Source of the DNA: Brachypalpus laphriformis
Taxonomy: Eukaryota; Arthropoda; Insecta; Diptera; Syrphidae
Length of the DNA stretch: 64,000 nt
Direction: 5' to 3'
Assembly: GCA_945910035.1 (NCBI GenBank)
Contig: OX246753.1
Coordinates: 64,791,479-64,855,478 of the forward strand
The stretch's first letter is position 1, and each line of letters begins with the position of its first letter. A program made the translations under genes and the position numbers. Shown here piece by piece: positions 1 through 12,419 of the stretch. The notes under the pieces are model-generated. The model had not been told where the DNA came from, did not search any database, and saw nothing but the letters and a program-made list of their open reading frames with translations.

Positions 1-1080
1 TGAAGGAAAATTATGGGCGATAATTTGAATAATTGTTTTGAACATTACTTAGCTTCAGGACAACGCCTGAATTCATTTTATATCTTAAATGAATGAAGTG
101 GAAATTTATTAAATTTACCTAGTTTTTATTTTTCAATCTGCTAAGCCATTAATTAGTGCCTGGCCACACGTTCATAAAAGTCATGTCAGCGAGACAGATA
201 GATAAGAGAAGGACAATCATGAATGTTTCATGAAATCTTCATTCTAAATTAGCGTTGAATGAGAAAAAACAAAAATATATCTACTTGGACATCAAAATAT
301 GAATCATTCTTTTCCAAATCATTCCGCTTATAGAATTTTTGCCGAAAACGCATGTGCAGCAGTTAAACATTGGAGTACAACGTTCATACTTTAGGTTAGT
401 AGTCTTAACGTGATGTGCGTTCAAATACACAAATGAAATGTATAATTTTACTACATGTATAGATATGAGAGCAACTACACGCGTATTAGGATGCCTAATG
501 CGGCAAAGAGGAAAATGCTTGACTTTGAAATCTTAAATTCCTGTATCTTAAAAAAACAATTGTTTTCCAGTATTTAAAAAAAATAAATCCCTAGATACAC
601 AACCACTTTCACAAAATCATCTTGATAGTGATTTGCAGGGATAGGATTTTGCCTCTTTTTTTTGCTTAATCGGAAGATAGTATCGACTTTACACAAACAC
701 GTTTCATGTCCTCCTGATTCCAAATATATGTATTTTATTTTGCCTTTTTATATCGTTATTGCCTTTTTTGCCGTTGATGCCTTTTTCTGCCTAATTTGCT
801 TTTTTCTCAAAGTTTGTTCGCTAAAAAAATTGTAGAAAAAAGCGCGTTTGCATGTATGTATATCTGTGCAAACATGCTTCTTACTCACACTACGTAATAC
901 GCATACCTAAATTCCTAGACGCGTTAAAATTTAAAACGTCTAGTCCGTGGGGAGAGTCAACATGGAAATATGTACATGACCACAGACGGTTTGCACTTGT
1001 ATGTGACCACAGACCTTACTGTGTATAACTCTATTACATATTTATTGTTTGTATACAATACATAATATGCGGATTATTTT
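1..1080. other. AT-rich non-coding sequence
   Basis: No open reading frame or structural RNA could be supported here. The right part (about 735-800) has repeated TGCCTTTT motifs that also flank the hAT fragment on its other side, so part of it may be element sequence. Confidence 0.4.
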
Positions 1081-1083
1081 GCT

Positions 1084-1637
1084 CACATTAAAAAAATCGT
1101 CAGCGTTCTTAAGACGATGCAAGCTGTGTTGTGTTTGCAAAGGAATTGATTGAAGATGAAGCAGTACAAGCGCAGCTGGCGTACATCAAAATCAATTTTA
1201 GGTTTTTAGTTGACCCAAAAAGATGAATTTTCGAAGACTTACAAAAAATAGGTATTTTTGAGAGTCTGTAATTTTATAATTTTAACTAGTATTATTCTGA
1301 TCAAGGAACATCAATTGGCAAAGTGTTGTCGGTTTTAAAGAACATTCAGCAAAACTTGAAAAAAGCAAAAGGGCCGATTGCAAAGGAAGTCCTGAAGAAG
1401 TTTACTGCCGTTTTCAATGCAAATACAGGACTGAAAACTATTGAGCAGATAAATTCTATAATGACCGGCGACTTGGATTCCAAACTTCCAGAAAATATTG
1501 ATGTTAATAATGTTGAAAGCTCTAAATGGGCTCCACTCGTTTCAGCTGAAGTAGAAAGGTCATTTAGCTCTCTAAAGGCGCTTCTAAGAAAGAACCAAAG
1601 AAGATTATTACCAGAAATTTCAAAAAGCTCTTGGTAG
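1084..1637 (+). pseudogene. hAT transposase fragment (C-terminal dimerisation region)
   Basis: The open stretch from 1323 lacks an ATG start and carries a typical hAT C-terminal (hATC) signature: near its end it reads WAPLVSAEVERSFSSLKALL, matching the conserved VERxFS block used for transposase dimerisation. Upstream, 1084-1320 still reads as related transposase sequence but has stops. Repeated TGCCTTTTT-type motifs lie on both sides (about 735-800 and 1690-1740) and may belong to the element ends; no clear terminal inverted repeat or 8-bp target duplication was found. The catalytic region is absent, so this is a relic. Assignment to hAT is from the motif; the exact family is unknown. Confidence 0.65.
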
Positions 1638-2578
1638 TTCAATGCTACTATAACTAAATGTGCATTTACTTTCCTTTTCTTATTTTTTAATAAATGCCTT
1701 TTTTTGCCTTTTTAAGTGTTTTGTTTTGCCTTTTTTTACTTTTTTATGTCAACAAAATCCTAACCCTGGTGATTTGTATCATAAATATACAAATGACGTT
1801 TGTATAGTTTCAGAAAAGTTTACAGCATTTCAAAAGAAAAAGAAAAAATGGAAGCATTCTAAGAACGTCAAACTAGCCAAATTCTTTTTTTCTTCTAATA
1901 ACTGCAAAAAGACCTGTAATTAAAAACTTTATTGCTGCAAGAAGTTTGCAAATAATTTATTATTTTTACCTCTTGTTTCGTTATCCATTTGAGTTTGTAA
2001 TTTATTTTTTCGGTGAACTCGTGGAGTAATTTTTTTTCATCTGTGTCGTCGATAGCTGACAACGAATGTCATTGAATGTAACTTGATTTTGAATTTCAAA
2101 GTTGGTAGTAAAGTAATTATAAAAGCGAGTATGGCCGTTTTGTTAAGAAGTGGCTATACACTTCTCACTAAAACACGCCTATAAAATAGCACGTTCACCG
2201 CTTACGCCACTTTATAAATTTGGCATCGTCTTAGCCAACTTGCCCCGGGGGGGCTGCCCATTTTTTCTGATACTATGGTAACGTGATCGATTGAGTATGA
2301 AATCTCCGAATTCTTACACCTCTCAGTCACATTTTTAATACCTTTTCCATTCCTATGATTGCTACAGCTTGTGTTAGCCGCTTTAACTTGTCAGCATTAT
2401 ACATCTTTCTCTCATGAGACGACAAACACTGCCCCGGTTCGAGTAAGCGCATCACTAACCTCCTTCTGTCAAAATCAGCTGTTTCACGCGATCCGAAGAA
2501 CATGCAAAGTTCTTAATTTTTTTTTTGTTAAAATTTTAATACTTTGTTTTAAATTTATTAAATAAAAACCATCACAAG

Positions 2579-5500
2579 ATGACAGTCACCGTGTGTGTTT
2601 CAAACTATTTCAACGAAAAGGAGTACTACACCGTGAATGGCCAGAGTACGGACAACCTGCCACAGAAGCCCCCGCGAAGCAATCTTACAAAACTACTCAA
2701 GACTGAAGCTAATGGAATCGATGCTCACTACTTCATTCGGGAGATTCTAGAATTTTCGAACTACAGACAGCATTTCTGTAGGAATCCCACGCTAGATGGA
2801 GCGCTGGTGCTCATTAAGATTGTTCCACCGCAACAGGAAGTCATCGATTACAAGTGGTAAGACACAAGCATTTATTTAACGAGTGTGGCTACTGTAAATC
2901 ATTCCTTTTCCAGGAACCGCATCACATCTCACACACTATGGGAGAAAATCGAAGTTGACTACCTCATGTCATGGTTATCAACGCTTGGCGGTGGCTTCTC
3001 TGCTCTTGGAGAACAGTTTTCAAATTGCGTAAGTTGCAAACTTTACTTACTTTATTTATGTCCTGTATCCCATTGTGGAGCCTAGGACACCTGCTGCGCC
3101 TACGCGCCATCTTGTACGGTTTCTGGCAATGTGTCTCAGCTCTCCCCTACTATTCCCCAACTGCCGTGCCTTCTTCTGGCCTGTTCTGCGCCATGCTCTC
3201 CTCGGCCCGCCAGTTCTTCAGCCATCCTGGGTTAAAGGGTTCCATTGAATAACATGGTTCGCTATGGAACTGTCATCTTTTCGGAACTGTGCCCAATCTA
3301 CTACCACTTCCGTCGTTGGATGGCTGTGCCTCTTGGTTCCTGACCCGTTCTCTAGTAGAGATATTAATTAGAGATATGATTGGGCCAGAAAATCTCTAAG
3401 ATATTGCGCAGGCACCTATTAACGAACGATTGCAGCTTTCTGGTGATAGTGGTCACTCTACACGTGCTGCATCCATATAACAGCACGAATTCAATGTTGG
3501 ACCGGAACAGTCTTATCTTGGTGTTCAAACTGATTGCATTTCTTCGCCATATTTTGGACAACATCCCAAACGCGGACTTTGCTTTGGCGATTGTGTTGAC
3601 TACATCCAGTTCTGTTCCACCATCGGTCGAGACAATACTCCCAAGATACTGGAAGTCCTTTACTCACTCTACCGTCCAGCAATGCATATTTGAGCCGATG
3701 AGTTTGTTCCAAGACTGAGTTTGTTCCGCCCGTGCCCTTAGAACCAGTATAAGGCACGCGTATATAAAAAAAAAAAAAAATTGGATGTTTGCGGGCAAGG
3801 AGCTGTTGATTGCATTCACACCTAGCGAAAGGTGCTCCCTTAATTGTTGGCGCACTGAGGGATCACCAAGTCTATCGATGTTGAACCTGGGCATTCTTGT
3901 GTTGTCGTGGGATCTTCGAACTGCAGCAGTGCATCTGCCCCTCGCCTGTTTCGGACGTCCAGAAGACTACTTCTAAAGCGGTGGCTAATTGCAAAATGGT
4001 CAATTTGATTGGAGGTTGCTTGCCTGTGGTTGGAAACCCATCTGACTTTGTGGCAAGTCTAGTGCTCAAACATGGTGCAACCTATCACAAGGCGATTGGC
4101 ATTGCAGAAATCCACAAACCTTTCGCCGTTGTCATTGCGGTTGACTAGTCCATGCTTCCCGATTACATGTTTGAGCTATTCGTTGTCCTTGCCTGCCTTG
4201 GCATTCAAATCCTCCCTCACTATGACTATGTTCGTGAGAGACCCAATCGTCAATGGAAGCCCTAACCGAGGAAGCAGGGAGATTCAACGCAGGCTCGGGA
4301 CCTGAGAAAGCCTCCTCTGAGCCTTGTCTAGCAATCTCATTGAAAATCTTGTTACCCAAGATCCCAGTGTGACCTGGTACCCAGAGAAGAGACAGAGAAT
4401 TCAGCCTTGCGACCGAGTTAAAAGAGTTTTTGGTTTCACGAACTATTTTGGAAGTGGTTAAAGGGTTAAGCAAGGCCTTAAGCGCACCCTGACTGACTGC
4501 CACTACAGACACAAATACTGCGGCCCTTCCACCTGTTCTTCACAACATAATTCATGGCCATTAGGATTGCATAAGTTTCAGCTTGGAAAACAGACGCATA
4601 TTTGCCTAACGAGAAAAGAAGTCTAATGTTGTCGACTTCCACGTAGCAGCATAGCAGCATCGGTGCCAGGCGATTTGAAACAATCAAGAGATGCCACAGC
4701 ATATTTTATGGCTTCAACTGTTACCACGACTGATACAATATACCAGCTGCGCCGAGTTTTCTGACAGATCAAGCTCAGCCTGGGTAAGCGGGCCAAGCTG
4801 CGACCTAGTGCCTATCTGATTGCCTGGAAAGTGAGTCGCCAGCAGAAGACAAGTTTCCGCTTTCGTCTCAGTAAACTTGCCATCAGACTTTCTGAGTGAT
4901 TCCAGTTTGGTCGGCTTGCCCCTTTTGAGGACCTTAACCAACCTGCTGGTTTCACCGAGTGCCTCGATCTTTTGACAGAAATCTCTATAAGAAGTACTTT
5001 TCGACAAGCGAATTAACTTCTTATAGTCTTTTTGTTTCGATCTAAAAAGATCCCAGTCGCCCTCTAAATTTGTCTTGAGCGGCCTATTTTGAAGTTTCCT
5101 GGATTCTTTCCTAAGTCACTGCAGTTCTGGGCTCCACCAGGGAACCCGCGTTCTGCAGGGTTTTTTTTGTCATTGGGCACGTCAGTTCAAAACAGCTGGT
5201 AAGGACGCTAGTCAGGTTTTCGTTTCGTTCTGAGTTTAGTTGGAGTTTTGACAGATCTGTCTAGCTTTTCCCTAAACCGCACCCAATTGGTTTTCCTCGG
5301 GTTCCTCCTCTTCTGCAAACTTACAGCCTTGCATTCGATTTAGCTTGCATAGCTTTGCATTTCGATTTCGATATCTTTCCTCCTTGCCGTAACAAAAGTT
5401 GGATGGGAGCCCACATTGTTAATTACCATGCCAGACGATAGTATAAAATCTAGAAGATGGTTTCCCCGTATGCTACATTTACTGTTGCCCCAGACTGTGT

Positions 5501-7168
5501 TCTGAGCGTTAGCGTCGCAACACATGACTAGCCCCATCTCCCGGGTATCACAGTACTTTATGAGGTCGGCAACCGCCTTCGATGGTGGAGCCATTACCGA
5601 ATCATAAGGGAAGTAAGCCGACGCAACGACGAATGTTTTCTAACTTCCGGTCGTTTCGTAGTTTACGGCTGCAGCAACCAGGGCCTATCCACAGAATTGT
5701 CCAAGCTTGGTTACTGAGAGGAAATTCGTCACAATTAAACAAGCTGTCGGTCTTTCAGATCGCTCTTGGATATCAGATCGTCCCATAGCACCGTTACTGC
5801 ATGAACACCTCCAAAGCCATATAATATATGCGCTTGTTCCGCACGTTATGGGGGTCTTGTACGCACCACGGAAAGTCTGCTACTTAAGAGAGTAGTAGCA
5901 GCCCTTGAGTGATGGAGGTATATCTGCGAAAATATCAAAGATATAGTCAGTGTTTTATTAGTAGAAGGGCGCGCACCAGGTGCGCACACGTATCCGCAGA
6001 GAAGAGCGTCTGTACCCGTAGCTTTGCCTGCGTCAGCCATTTTCTGTCCGCTAGTGCTGGGACCTTTAGGGGTAACAGGAGCAGCATCCACCAGATTTTG
6101 TGCCCAGATAACGCCACCGGCAAGAGTGTGCCCAGCAGAAGAGCACGCATCAGATGCGCACACTCTTCCACCAAGGAGAGCAGTCGAAACTTGCTTCGTC
6201 AGATTGGACCTGTTCGAGCCGACCGAAAAGGAGCCAGCGTTGGGTCTGGGGGATTGATCGGCTCCAGTTGGAGTACTTTCTTTCCTGCAACGTAGGTTAC
6301 TGGCCCACCTTACCTTGATTCTAGACTCAAGGCACTAGACAACCCGCACTTACAATTTAAGCCTACACGTATAATGGTTTATACGTATAGTTGCCCGGGG
6401 ACCACCACTATTGGTAAAAGTGAAAATAAGAAATTGTATGAAATTATGAAAGAAATAAAATTATATTATTATATTTATTAAAAGTTAGCTTGGATCTCTT
6501 AGGGAATCTATTAGCTAAGACAAGCTATCATTGGATTTTTGTATTTGTTGCCGGTCTAGGATAAGTGGTGCTTCAGATATATGATAGTTTCATAGTAAGA
6601 TTATAGTTTTTGCTTGAAGGATATACGCTCAGTTTCACTACTGTGGAAAAAAGAAAGTAAATTGAATTGAATTTAAAAATGAGCATAAGCACGCCTCGTT
6701 AATGAATCGGTATCACTTATCCACACAACAGCCGACCTTTAAAATATTAGTCATTCCTCTCGTCCTAGTGGGCTGGTCTTTGAAGGACTTGTGATAATTG
6801 GGGCATTGTTATCCAATCCTCATTTCTATAAAAAAAATTTTTTTATTTATTTAACTAACATTTGCTTACTTATTTTTTAGGCTGAAACAGCGGGTAAGAT
6901 ATCACTCCGACAACTTCAGCTGGGCTTACGATTAGGTGATCCGTTTCTGCAGGCTCGTTGCAAACTATACTACAGCATATCACTGATTCAAACTGGACGT
7001 CTGCGTAGTGCAAAACACATTATCCGGGAACAATACAAATTCGCCATCACCCAAAAGGCAATCGACGGTCGACTGTTGAAAATGAGCCTTGGCATTTGGC
7101 ACCGACTGCAGTATGAATACCAACTTAAGCAAAAACGAAAACAAGAGGCGTTGCAGCAATTAAAGTGA
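2579..7168 (+). CDS. Conserved 226-aa protein of unknown function, 3 exons
   Basis: Coding exons are 2579-2856, 2914-3028 and 6881-7168. The donors are GTAAGA and GTAAGT, the acceptors TTTTCCAG and TTTTTTAG, and phases are consistent, giving 226 aa. Exon 1 ends in a split Trp codon; exon 3 starts GCT GAA ACA. The protein is mostly helical with no signal peptide or membrane segment. The C-terminal half has a TPR-like look, with a block LQARCKLYYSISLIQTGRL followed by a basic tail ending KQEALQQLK. It resembles uncharacterised metazoan proteins (possibly the DUF4807 group), but I cannot name it with confidence. Intron 1 is 57 nt; intron 2 is 3.85 kb because of LINE insertions starting about 11 bases after the exon 2 donor. 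An AATAAA lies at 7330. The gene is convergent with bleomycin hydrolase. Function is unknown. Confidence 0.75.
3040..6405 (-). mobile_element. Chimeric/nested LINE insertion in intron 2 (RTE ends around an LOA/R1-like core)
   Basis: On the minus strand, 6405-6262 matches the 5' UTR of the intact RTE at 36036-36180, and 4231-3040 matches that element's ORF (endonuclease part through RT C-terminus) and its 3' end with a TTACTT-type tail. Between them, 6260-4232 is unrelated to RTE. It carries pieces of an LOA/R1-like LINE on the same strand: a 5' ORF region (6163-5846), an apurinic endonuclease stretch with CDANAQNTVWGNS and PTFVTA blocks (about 5690-5340), an RT N-terminal piece (5007-4714) and an RNase H piece (4702-4230, with LLWVPGHTG). 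The RT core of the LOA-like part is missing and all frames are broken. It could be an LOA-like insertion with deletion of RTE sequence, or a template-switch chimera. Confidence 0.7.
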
Positions 7169-7329
7169 ACAGAACGAAGCAAAAATAGTAAAACAATGAG
7201 CTTTGAGTAAAACGCTGTTGGATATTTATTAATTTGTATAGCAGTAAAGAGAACAACTCCATTAATTGAAATCGATCTCTCCAACACAACAGTGACTCTT
7301 ATTTGTGATCCAAAAATACAAATTTAACA

Positions 7330-7368
7330 AATAAAAACCACAAAAAATTCATTCAATAAATTTTTATT
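7330..7368. terminator. Poly(A) signals of two convergent genes
   Basis: AATAAA at 7330-7335 on the plus strand serves the 226-aa gene, and TTTATT at 7363-7368 reads as AATAAA on the minus strand for bleomycin hydrolase. The two transcripts therefore probably end within a few dozen bases of each other, or overlap. Confidence 0.5.
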
Positions 7369-7552
7369 CTTTCTATCAACATAAATGTATAAAATATTTT
7401 CTTTTCTTCTCATACATATGTACATATAACATATTTATCCATAAAAAAGAAATGGCATTCAATTGAATTTAGTATGCGAAATGCAATGTTTGTTTAGAAA
7501 AAAAAAATTAGTTTCTTGCTTTAGATTGGTTGAATTACGCTTATTTAGAATT

Positions 7553-10500
7553 CTACTGAGCAAGAGTTCCCATAGGATCCCACGCTGGAAGCACAATTGG
7601 TTTCATATCGAATACTTTTAGTGTCTCCTTCCGAACCAGACTTTTGTCTACAACAACTTCAAAAGCGAACTCTTTGAACCAATCCGCGGTCATGACCAGA
7701 TAACCCTTTTCGCCACGATCCTCTCCCCAGGAGTTTTCAACGCGGAACTTTGTTGGGTTACCCTTTTCCTACAGATATTAAAAAGAAAGATTAAATAAAA
7801 GTTTTATTGAGGTCGTTATTTTTACTTACATCGATTGATACAGCGGTAAAGACCATAGCATGGGTCATTGCCGATTCGCCATATAAAAGGCGATCAGCTT
7901 TAGACAGAGTAATTTGGATGTCAACATCGAATACCAACTTGAAATCGTGTCTGTAAAGAAATGTAAAACAAATCATTGTTGATCTAATCTCTCCTTTATT
8001 ACTTCGCCAATCATAATACTAAGTGTCTATTAATTCACCAAACATACACATGTAGCAATCTGCGCACTACGTTTGTTCCCGAATGATAGGGCACGTAAGA
8101 TCTTTTGCTCGCTCGAAATGGAGCAAAAAGAGAAGCTCCCCTCAAATTGGAGTAAGTATTTTGAACTATAAACCCCTTACAAGTACATACATATATTACA
8201 CTGATTTTTCTACGACTTTTGAGGACATTTATATGTTCGTATTGGCTTGAATATTTCAGAATAAAGTATTGGTAATGAAAATCACTTTCTTTAGACATTC
8301 AAAACTCCTACATAGACTGGCAGTTAACCCTATCTTTAACTACTGCCGATAAAGGATTGTAAGGGACAGGAACTTATAAAAAAAGAAGAACTACAAGCTG
8401 AAATAATATGTACATATGTGCCTATTATTAATCACAACTCAACTTCAATAACTATAGGCCTGTATCTCTAACTATAGCGCACAAGAATAAATGGAATTCT
8501 AAGTGAGGAGGAGTTGGGCCCCAATGTTGGTGTACCCCAAGGCTCCGTTCTTGGTCCAATTCTCTTCCTCATTTCTGTGGCAACAAGGCATAACAGCATA
8601 AGTATAATTATGCCGTTATTGAAATATTTTCTCAGGAAAGGCGAACCTATAACGCTGAAACATTGCCTCGATGTCTGGAATTCATTTTCTGAAGCGGTTA
8701 CTGAATTAGGGGCAGGAAAATGAGACGATAAAGACATCTTTAAATACGTTTTTTTGGAATGTGTAAAGGCACTTGTGCTGTTATTCTTTTTTGCCACAGA
8801 TTTATATTAATTCTGTTTTCAGCTAACCGACAAATGGTTGTTTAATTGGATATGCGGATGACCTGGCACTTTCTTATACATCTAACTCCTTAAATGACTT
8901 TAGAAATCAAATGGAGCAAGACCTACATTTGCTTAACATCTGGTTTGGTTTTCATGAAATGATACTTAGCAAAAAATCGAAAGCTATGCATTTCTCGCTT
9001 TCTAGTCATAATATCCTTGGGGGTCTTGATTATTACAAATTTAGCTGTACCAGGATCAATTGCACCAAGGATTTCTGCTTTGAACTTGAATTCGTAAGAG
9101 TTCAAATACCTAGGAGTGTTAATTGATTGTCATCTCAACTGGAAGGCTCACATAATGTCCGTTAAAAGCTTGATGTTTGTCTCAACGAATAAAATTTACT
9201 AATTACGTAAGCTTGGTCCAGAAAATTTGCCCAATATTATTTACTTCGCTTTGGTCCAATCACGATTGGAGTATGGTCTTGTATGCTGGGGTAGTGCCTA
9301 TTTAACTAGTTTGAAACCAATAACTGTCGCCCAGAAAAGAGTTATAAGACTAATCATGTTTATGAATAGGGCTGCGTGTTCATGGCACTTATTTCAAGCT
9401 TTAAAAATCCTCCCACTCAGATACCTATACATCTATAAGGTCCTTAAAATTTTCTTCGTGAGAAGTGGGAATAAACATTTCAGGGCAAATACGGTGTACT
9501 CACTTAGAACTTGCAACGCAGTAGATGTCCCGGTAGTTAAGAAAGAATATAGTAGACGCTTTCTCAAGAACATTACACCTTATGTTTTTAACAAACTGCC
9601 GAACGAATTATGTACCTTGGTAACTAGTCCACATAAATTTCTTTAGAGACTTATGTGCCTATTATGAAACACGACTCAACTTGGTTGTGTTGTCTTTCAC
9701 ACAACTCAACTTCAATACAACCAAACTAATTTTTGGAATTATGGAACACAACCATTTTCAGTTGAGCTAATGCAGTCAACTTGAAGTACGAAAGTGGTAA
9801 ATTAACACTGAAATTTCGACGTAAACAGAAGAATATTCGAAAGTACCCGGTAATACTCGGATTGACAGATGGCAGACAACTGGTTGTCTCGAAGTTGAGA
9901 TCGATAATACTAATTCTGTATTTACAACCAAACTACAACTGAAGTTGTGTTCCATAATAGGGGGCGTTATTCTGTAAAAAGTAGACTGTAAATCTGGATT
10001 AAATTGCTTACAGGAAAAATATAACTCAATCGTTACCAAGAAGTTTCTTCTTGGCATATAAATTTTATTAATTTTGTTATGCATCATATGAATCAATCAC
10101 GTAATTCAGCGAGTTACTCGATTCTATAACCTCTAGCATCAAATGTGAACCGCAGAATCTACATACGCATTAGTCCTACTTCAATTAGTATTTTTTAAAT
10201 TCGAAAAGATTGCGGATATAAAGTCTACTTCTAGGATTAACTACGGAATTGAGAATAGACCGATTGCAATAAAAGTTCTCTGCTACAATGCTAAATCGCA
10301 TTATTTGCATTTTTTGAATTTCCGAGAATGTGCAGTACTGTTAAACACTTTAATACGATTGTGTCTTGCATGCAGATAACTTTAGCATGCTGCCACTTTA
10401 AGACAAACTTCTGAGACTTGGTTTATTGAAGCCTGGTGTAACATGCAATACTTATAGCTAGCGCTAGTTGTCGTTGCTGCAAGCAAGCAAACAGGCAAAT

Positions 10501-12199
10501 AACCAGCCAACATCTACAATGGTGTAGTGAGTAGCGGGCTTCAGTTAGGAAAGCTAAAGATAATCCAAGATTCTCTTTCCAATACACAAAAGGTTTTCTG
10601 CCCGCTAGCGCAATACTAATCATAAGTGTTCACTAAGAAACGTGGAAGAAGATTCTTGTGAAGTGCGGTTTAATATACAATCGGACAGAATGCATATACA
10701 AATGCGTAATTTGTCATGAACCGTCTATCGTAAGCAAATCGAATTTTGATTTAAATTGAAAAAAAATAATTTTATGAATTTTTTTTACTTACATCGCTAA
10801 ATCCTCAATGCCTTGTTTGGATGCGAATCTTTTGCTAACTTCACAGCCAAACCACACGGGTTCACCCTTTTTCAAGCTCTCGGCTACTACTTCCATTAGC
10901 AGTTCTACTGGTTGATTATTGTACAGCACTGGACGACCACCAACAACGTTACCCAAACAATCCACGGTATAGGCTGTATCGTAACGACTTGTAGGACGGG
11001 GATCCGTAACAAGACAAACCTAGATTTGGACACAATTCCAGTCAGTCGTATCTTTCAATTTATATAACTGCTTTTTTTTACCTTGTCTTCAACATTAAAT
11101 ACCGGTTTCACATGCTGATTGTAGAATTCCAGCGGAGATATTGGTCCTATGGTACAGAAGTTCTTGCTCTTGTCATAGTAATCCCAACTGAAGGTCTGTG
11201 GTGGGATCCCCAAGCAAATGCCTACAATTTTATATATTTCTCCCATCATGGTTTGTATAGCGGTTTCAAGCGCTCCCTCTGGAGGACTAGAGGCGTGTAT
11301 ATCCCGCAAGTTTTTGGCATACTCTCTTAGCTAGGGGAATTCCAGAAATAGACTTGATTTATTGACAAGAAATGCGTTCGAACTCACTTTGCTCTTGAGG
11401 ATGGCATTCATGCGCATGCTAGCCTCGCAGCTGTAACTCTCTGGGAAGCATTTCTTTGGCATAAGACCGTGTTTCGTTATGAGATTTACTAACATATCCC
11501 ATTGGCCACCGTCAGATGTTGGATCCTGTAACAAAAACAAAAAAACAAAAAAAAAAAAAACCCTCCACATTCCGATTGATTGAAGTTAAAAGTTTAAAGC
11601 TCTACTCACATGCAATAAAAACGACACCAAACGCCCGTCAACTTTTTCCCCTCGCTCCGCTGTCTTGACAACATTATTCAAAAAATAATTGCATCTCTCT
11701 ATCTTATCCCAATAGAATAAGTATCCCTGAGAGAATTCGAATTCGTCAAGAGTAAGAGATTTTATAAATGGAAGTCGGATGCAATTTAGCGCGGCAAAAA
11801 GCCAGCATCTCCCTGAGTTCTTTTGGTTGGTAATCGGCTTGCCTTCACTCTCCACCTAAAGAAACGATCGTATTTCAATCAACAAATAGTAAAGTTTTCA
11901 TAGAGAGGGTTTACCTTATGATTAAACACATGATTGGTGAACTCCAGTGATTTGCGCGACAGTGCCACATCGAAGGGATCGCCTCTGGAGCAGACATTCT
12001 GTGCGAGAATATTTTTTGGCTCGCTATAGAAATCCTTGCGCCACTTCTCCAATTGTTCATTTGTTATTGGAGCTAAAAATAGATGCGTTGAGGAAGTTGG
12101 TGGTCGTGGTGTTGATGTTGTTGATGCATTGGACACATTCGAACAATGTAATTTCATTATTTGTTGTTGGGTTAAGCGCAAATTTTTTTGCGTAAGCAT
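7553..12199 (-). CDS. Blmh: Bleomycin hydrolase (cysteine aminopeptidase, peptidase C1B), 7 coding exons
   Basis: Minus-strand exons are 12199-11915, 11855-11610, 11525-11388, 11330-11082, 11019-10793, 7950-7830 and 7768-7553, all with GT-AG borders and consistent phases, giving 493 aa (mammalian enzyme about 455). The papain-type triad is visible: Cys in NQKNSGRCWLFA at the start of exon 2, His in MTHAMVFTAVS of exon 6, and Asn in RVENSWGE of exon 7. The C-terminus reads LPAWDPMGTLAQ, the conserved tail that in this family folds into the active site. The family is a cytosolic hexameric aminopeptidase that hydrolyses homocysteine thiolactone and bleomycin. The start at 12199 is the first ATG in frame with exon 1; the frame stays open upstream to a possible acceptor at 12262, so a longer N-terminus from a remote exon is possible. 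Intron 5 (2.84 kb) contains a LINE and MITEs. Confidence 0.93.
8490..9650 (+). mobile_element. Jockey/CR1-like LINE fragment (RT and C-terminus) in bleomycin hydrolase intron 5
   Basis: The plus strand shows RT motif GVPQGSVLGPILFLI (8520-8574), then YINS from 8800 after a MITE. The catalytic GYADDLALSY block follows at about 8850, and the thumb/C-terminal region VQSRLEYGLVCWGSAY runs at 9230-9646. Frameshifts separate these pieces and the 5' half is gone. It lies antisense to the host gene. Confidence 0.75.
8575..8799. mobile_element. 225-bp MITE with CTGTGGCAA terminal inverted repeats
   Basis: Left end CTGTGGCAACAAGGCATAAC and right end, read in reverse complement, CTGTGGCAAAAAAGAATAAC form an imperfect inverted repeat of about 27 bp. 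ATTT is present on both sides. Removing the insert with one ATTT joins the RT codons into LFLIYINS, so the boundaries are well supported. The superfamily is not clear. Confidence 0.75.
9652..9963. mobile_element. Foldback MITE with CCTATTATGRAACAC ends
   Basis: The left side reads GTGCCTATTATGAAACACGA and the right side AACTGAAGTTGTGTTCCATAATAGG, which is its inverted partner. The interior repeats CAACTCAACTTCAAT-like and GGTTGTG motifs. A shorter related piece, also beginning GTGCCTATTAT, is at 8412-8450, before the LINE. The element sits directly after the LINE end in intron 5. Confidence 0.55.
9965..10792. other. Remainder of bleomycin hydrolase intron 5
   Basis: No coding or repeat structure could be supported between the MITE and the exon 5 donor (10792, read on the minus strand as GTAAG). 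Confidence 0.4.
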
Positions 12200-12419
12200 T
12201 GAATCTCTTCTTAAATGACGATACAATAAGGAAGAGGCGGAAATTTTTTGTAAACGCAAAACTGCAATGAATCATCACAAATTTGGGGAGAATCGTCATT
12301 TAAGAAAAGATTATAGATAACTAGAGAGTTCTGTAAATTAAATGGTGATAGAGTAGAGCGTTCTTTTCTTAAATTTACATGTGGAACTGTAAACAAACGA
12401 ACTCGGGACAACATGATTT

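Noticed and set aside
1660..1923. 87-codon open frame after the hAT fragment
   Set aside because: Lysine- and phenylalanine-rich low-complexity translation of A/T runs; no conserved features.
5846..6295. Overlapping open frames on both strands at 5.8-6.3 kb as possible host genes
   Set aside because: They lie inside the LOA/R1-like LINE 5' region and between RTE parts; the frames are not bounded by host-type signals.
12211..12414. Alternative first exon of bleomycin hydrolase starting at 12414 (MLSRVRLFTVPH)
   Set aside because: No donor in this stretch gives the phase needed to join the acceptor at 12262, and the frame itself does not match exon 1.
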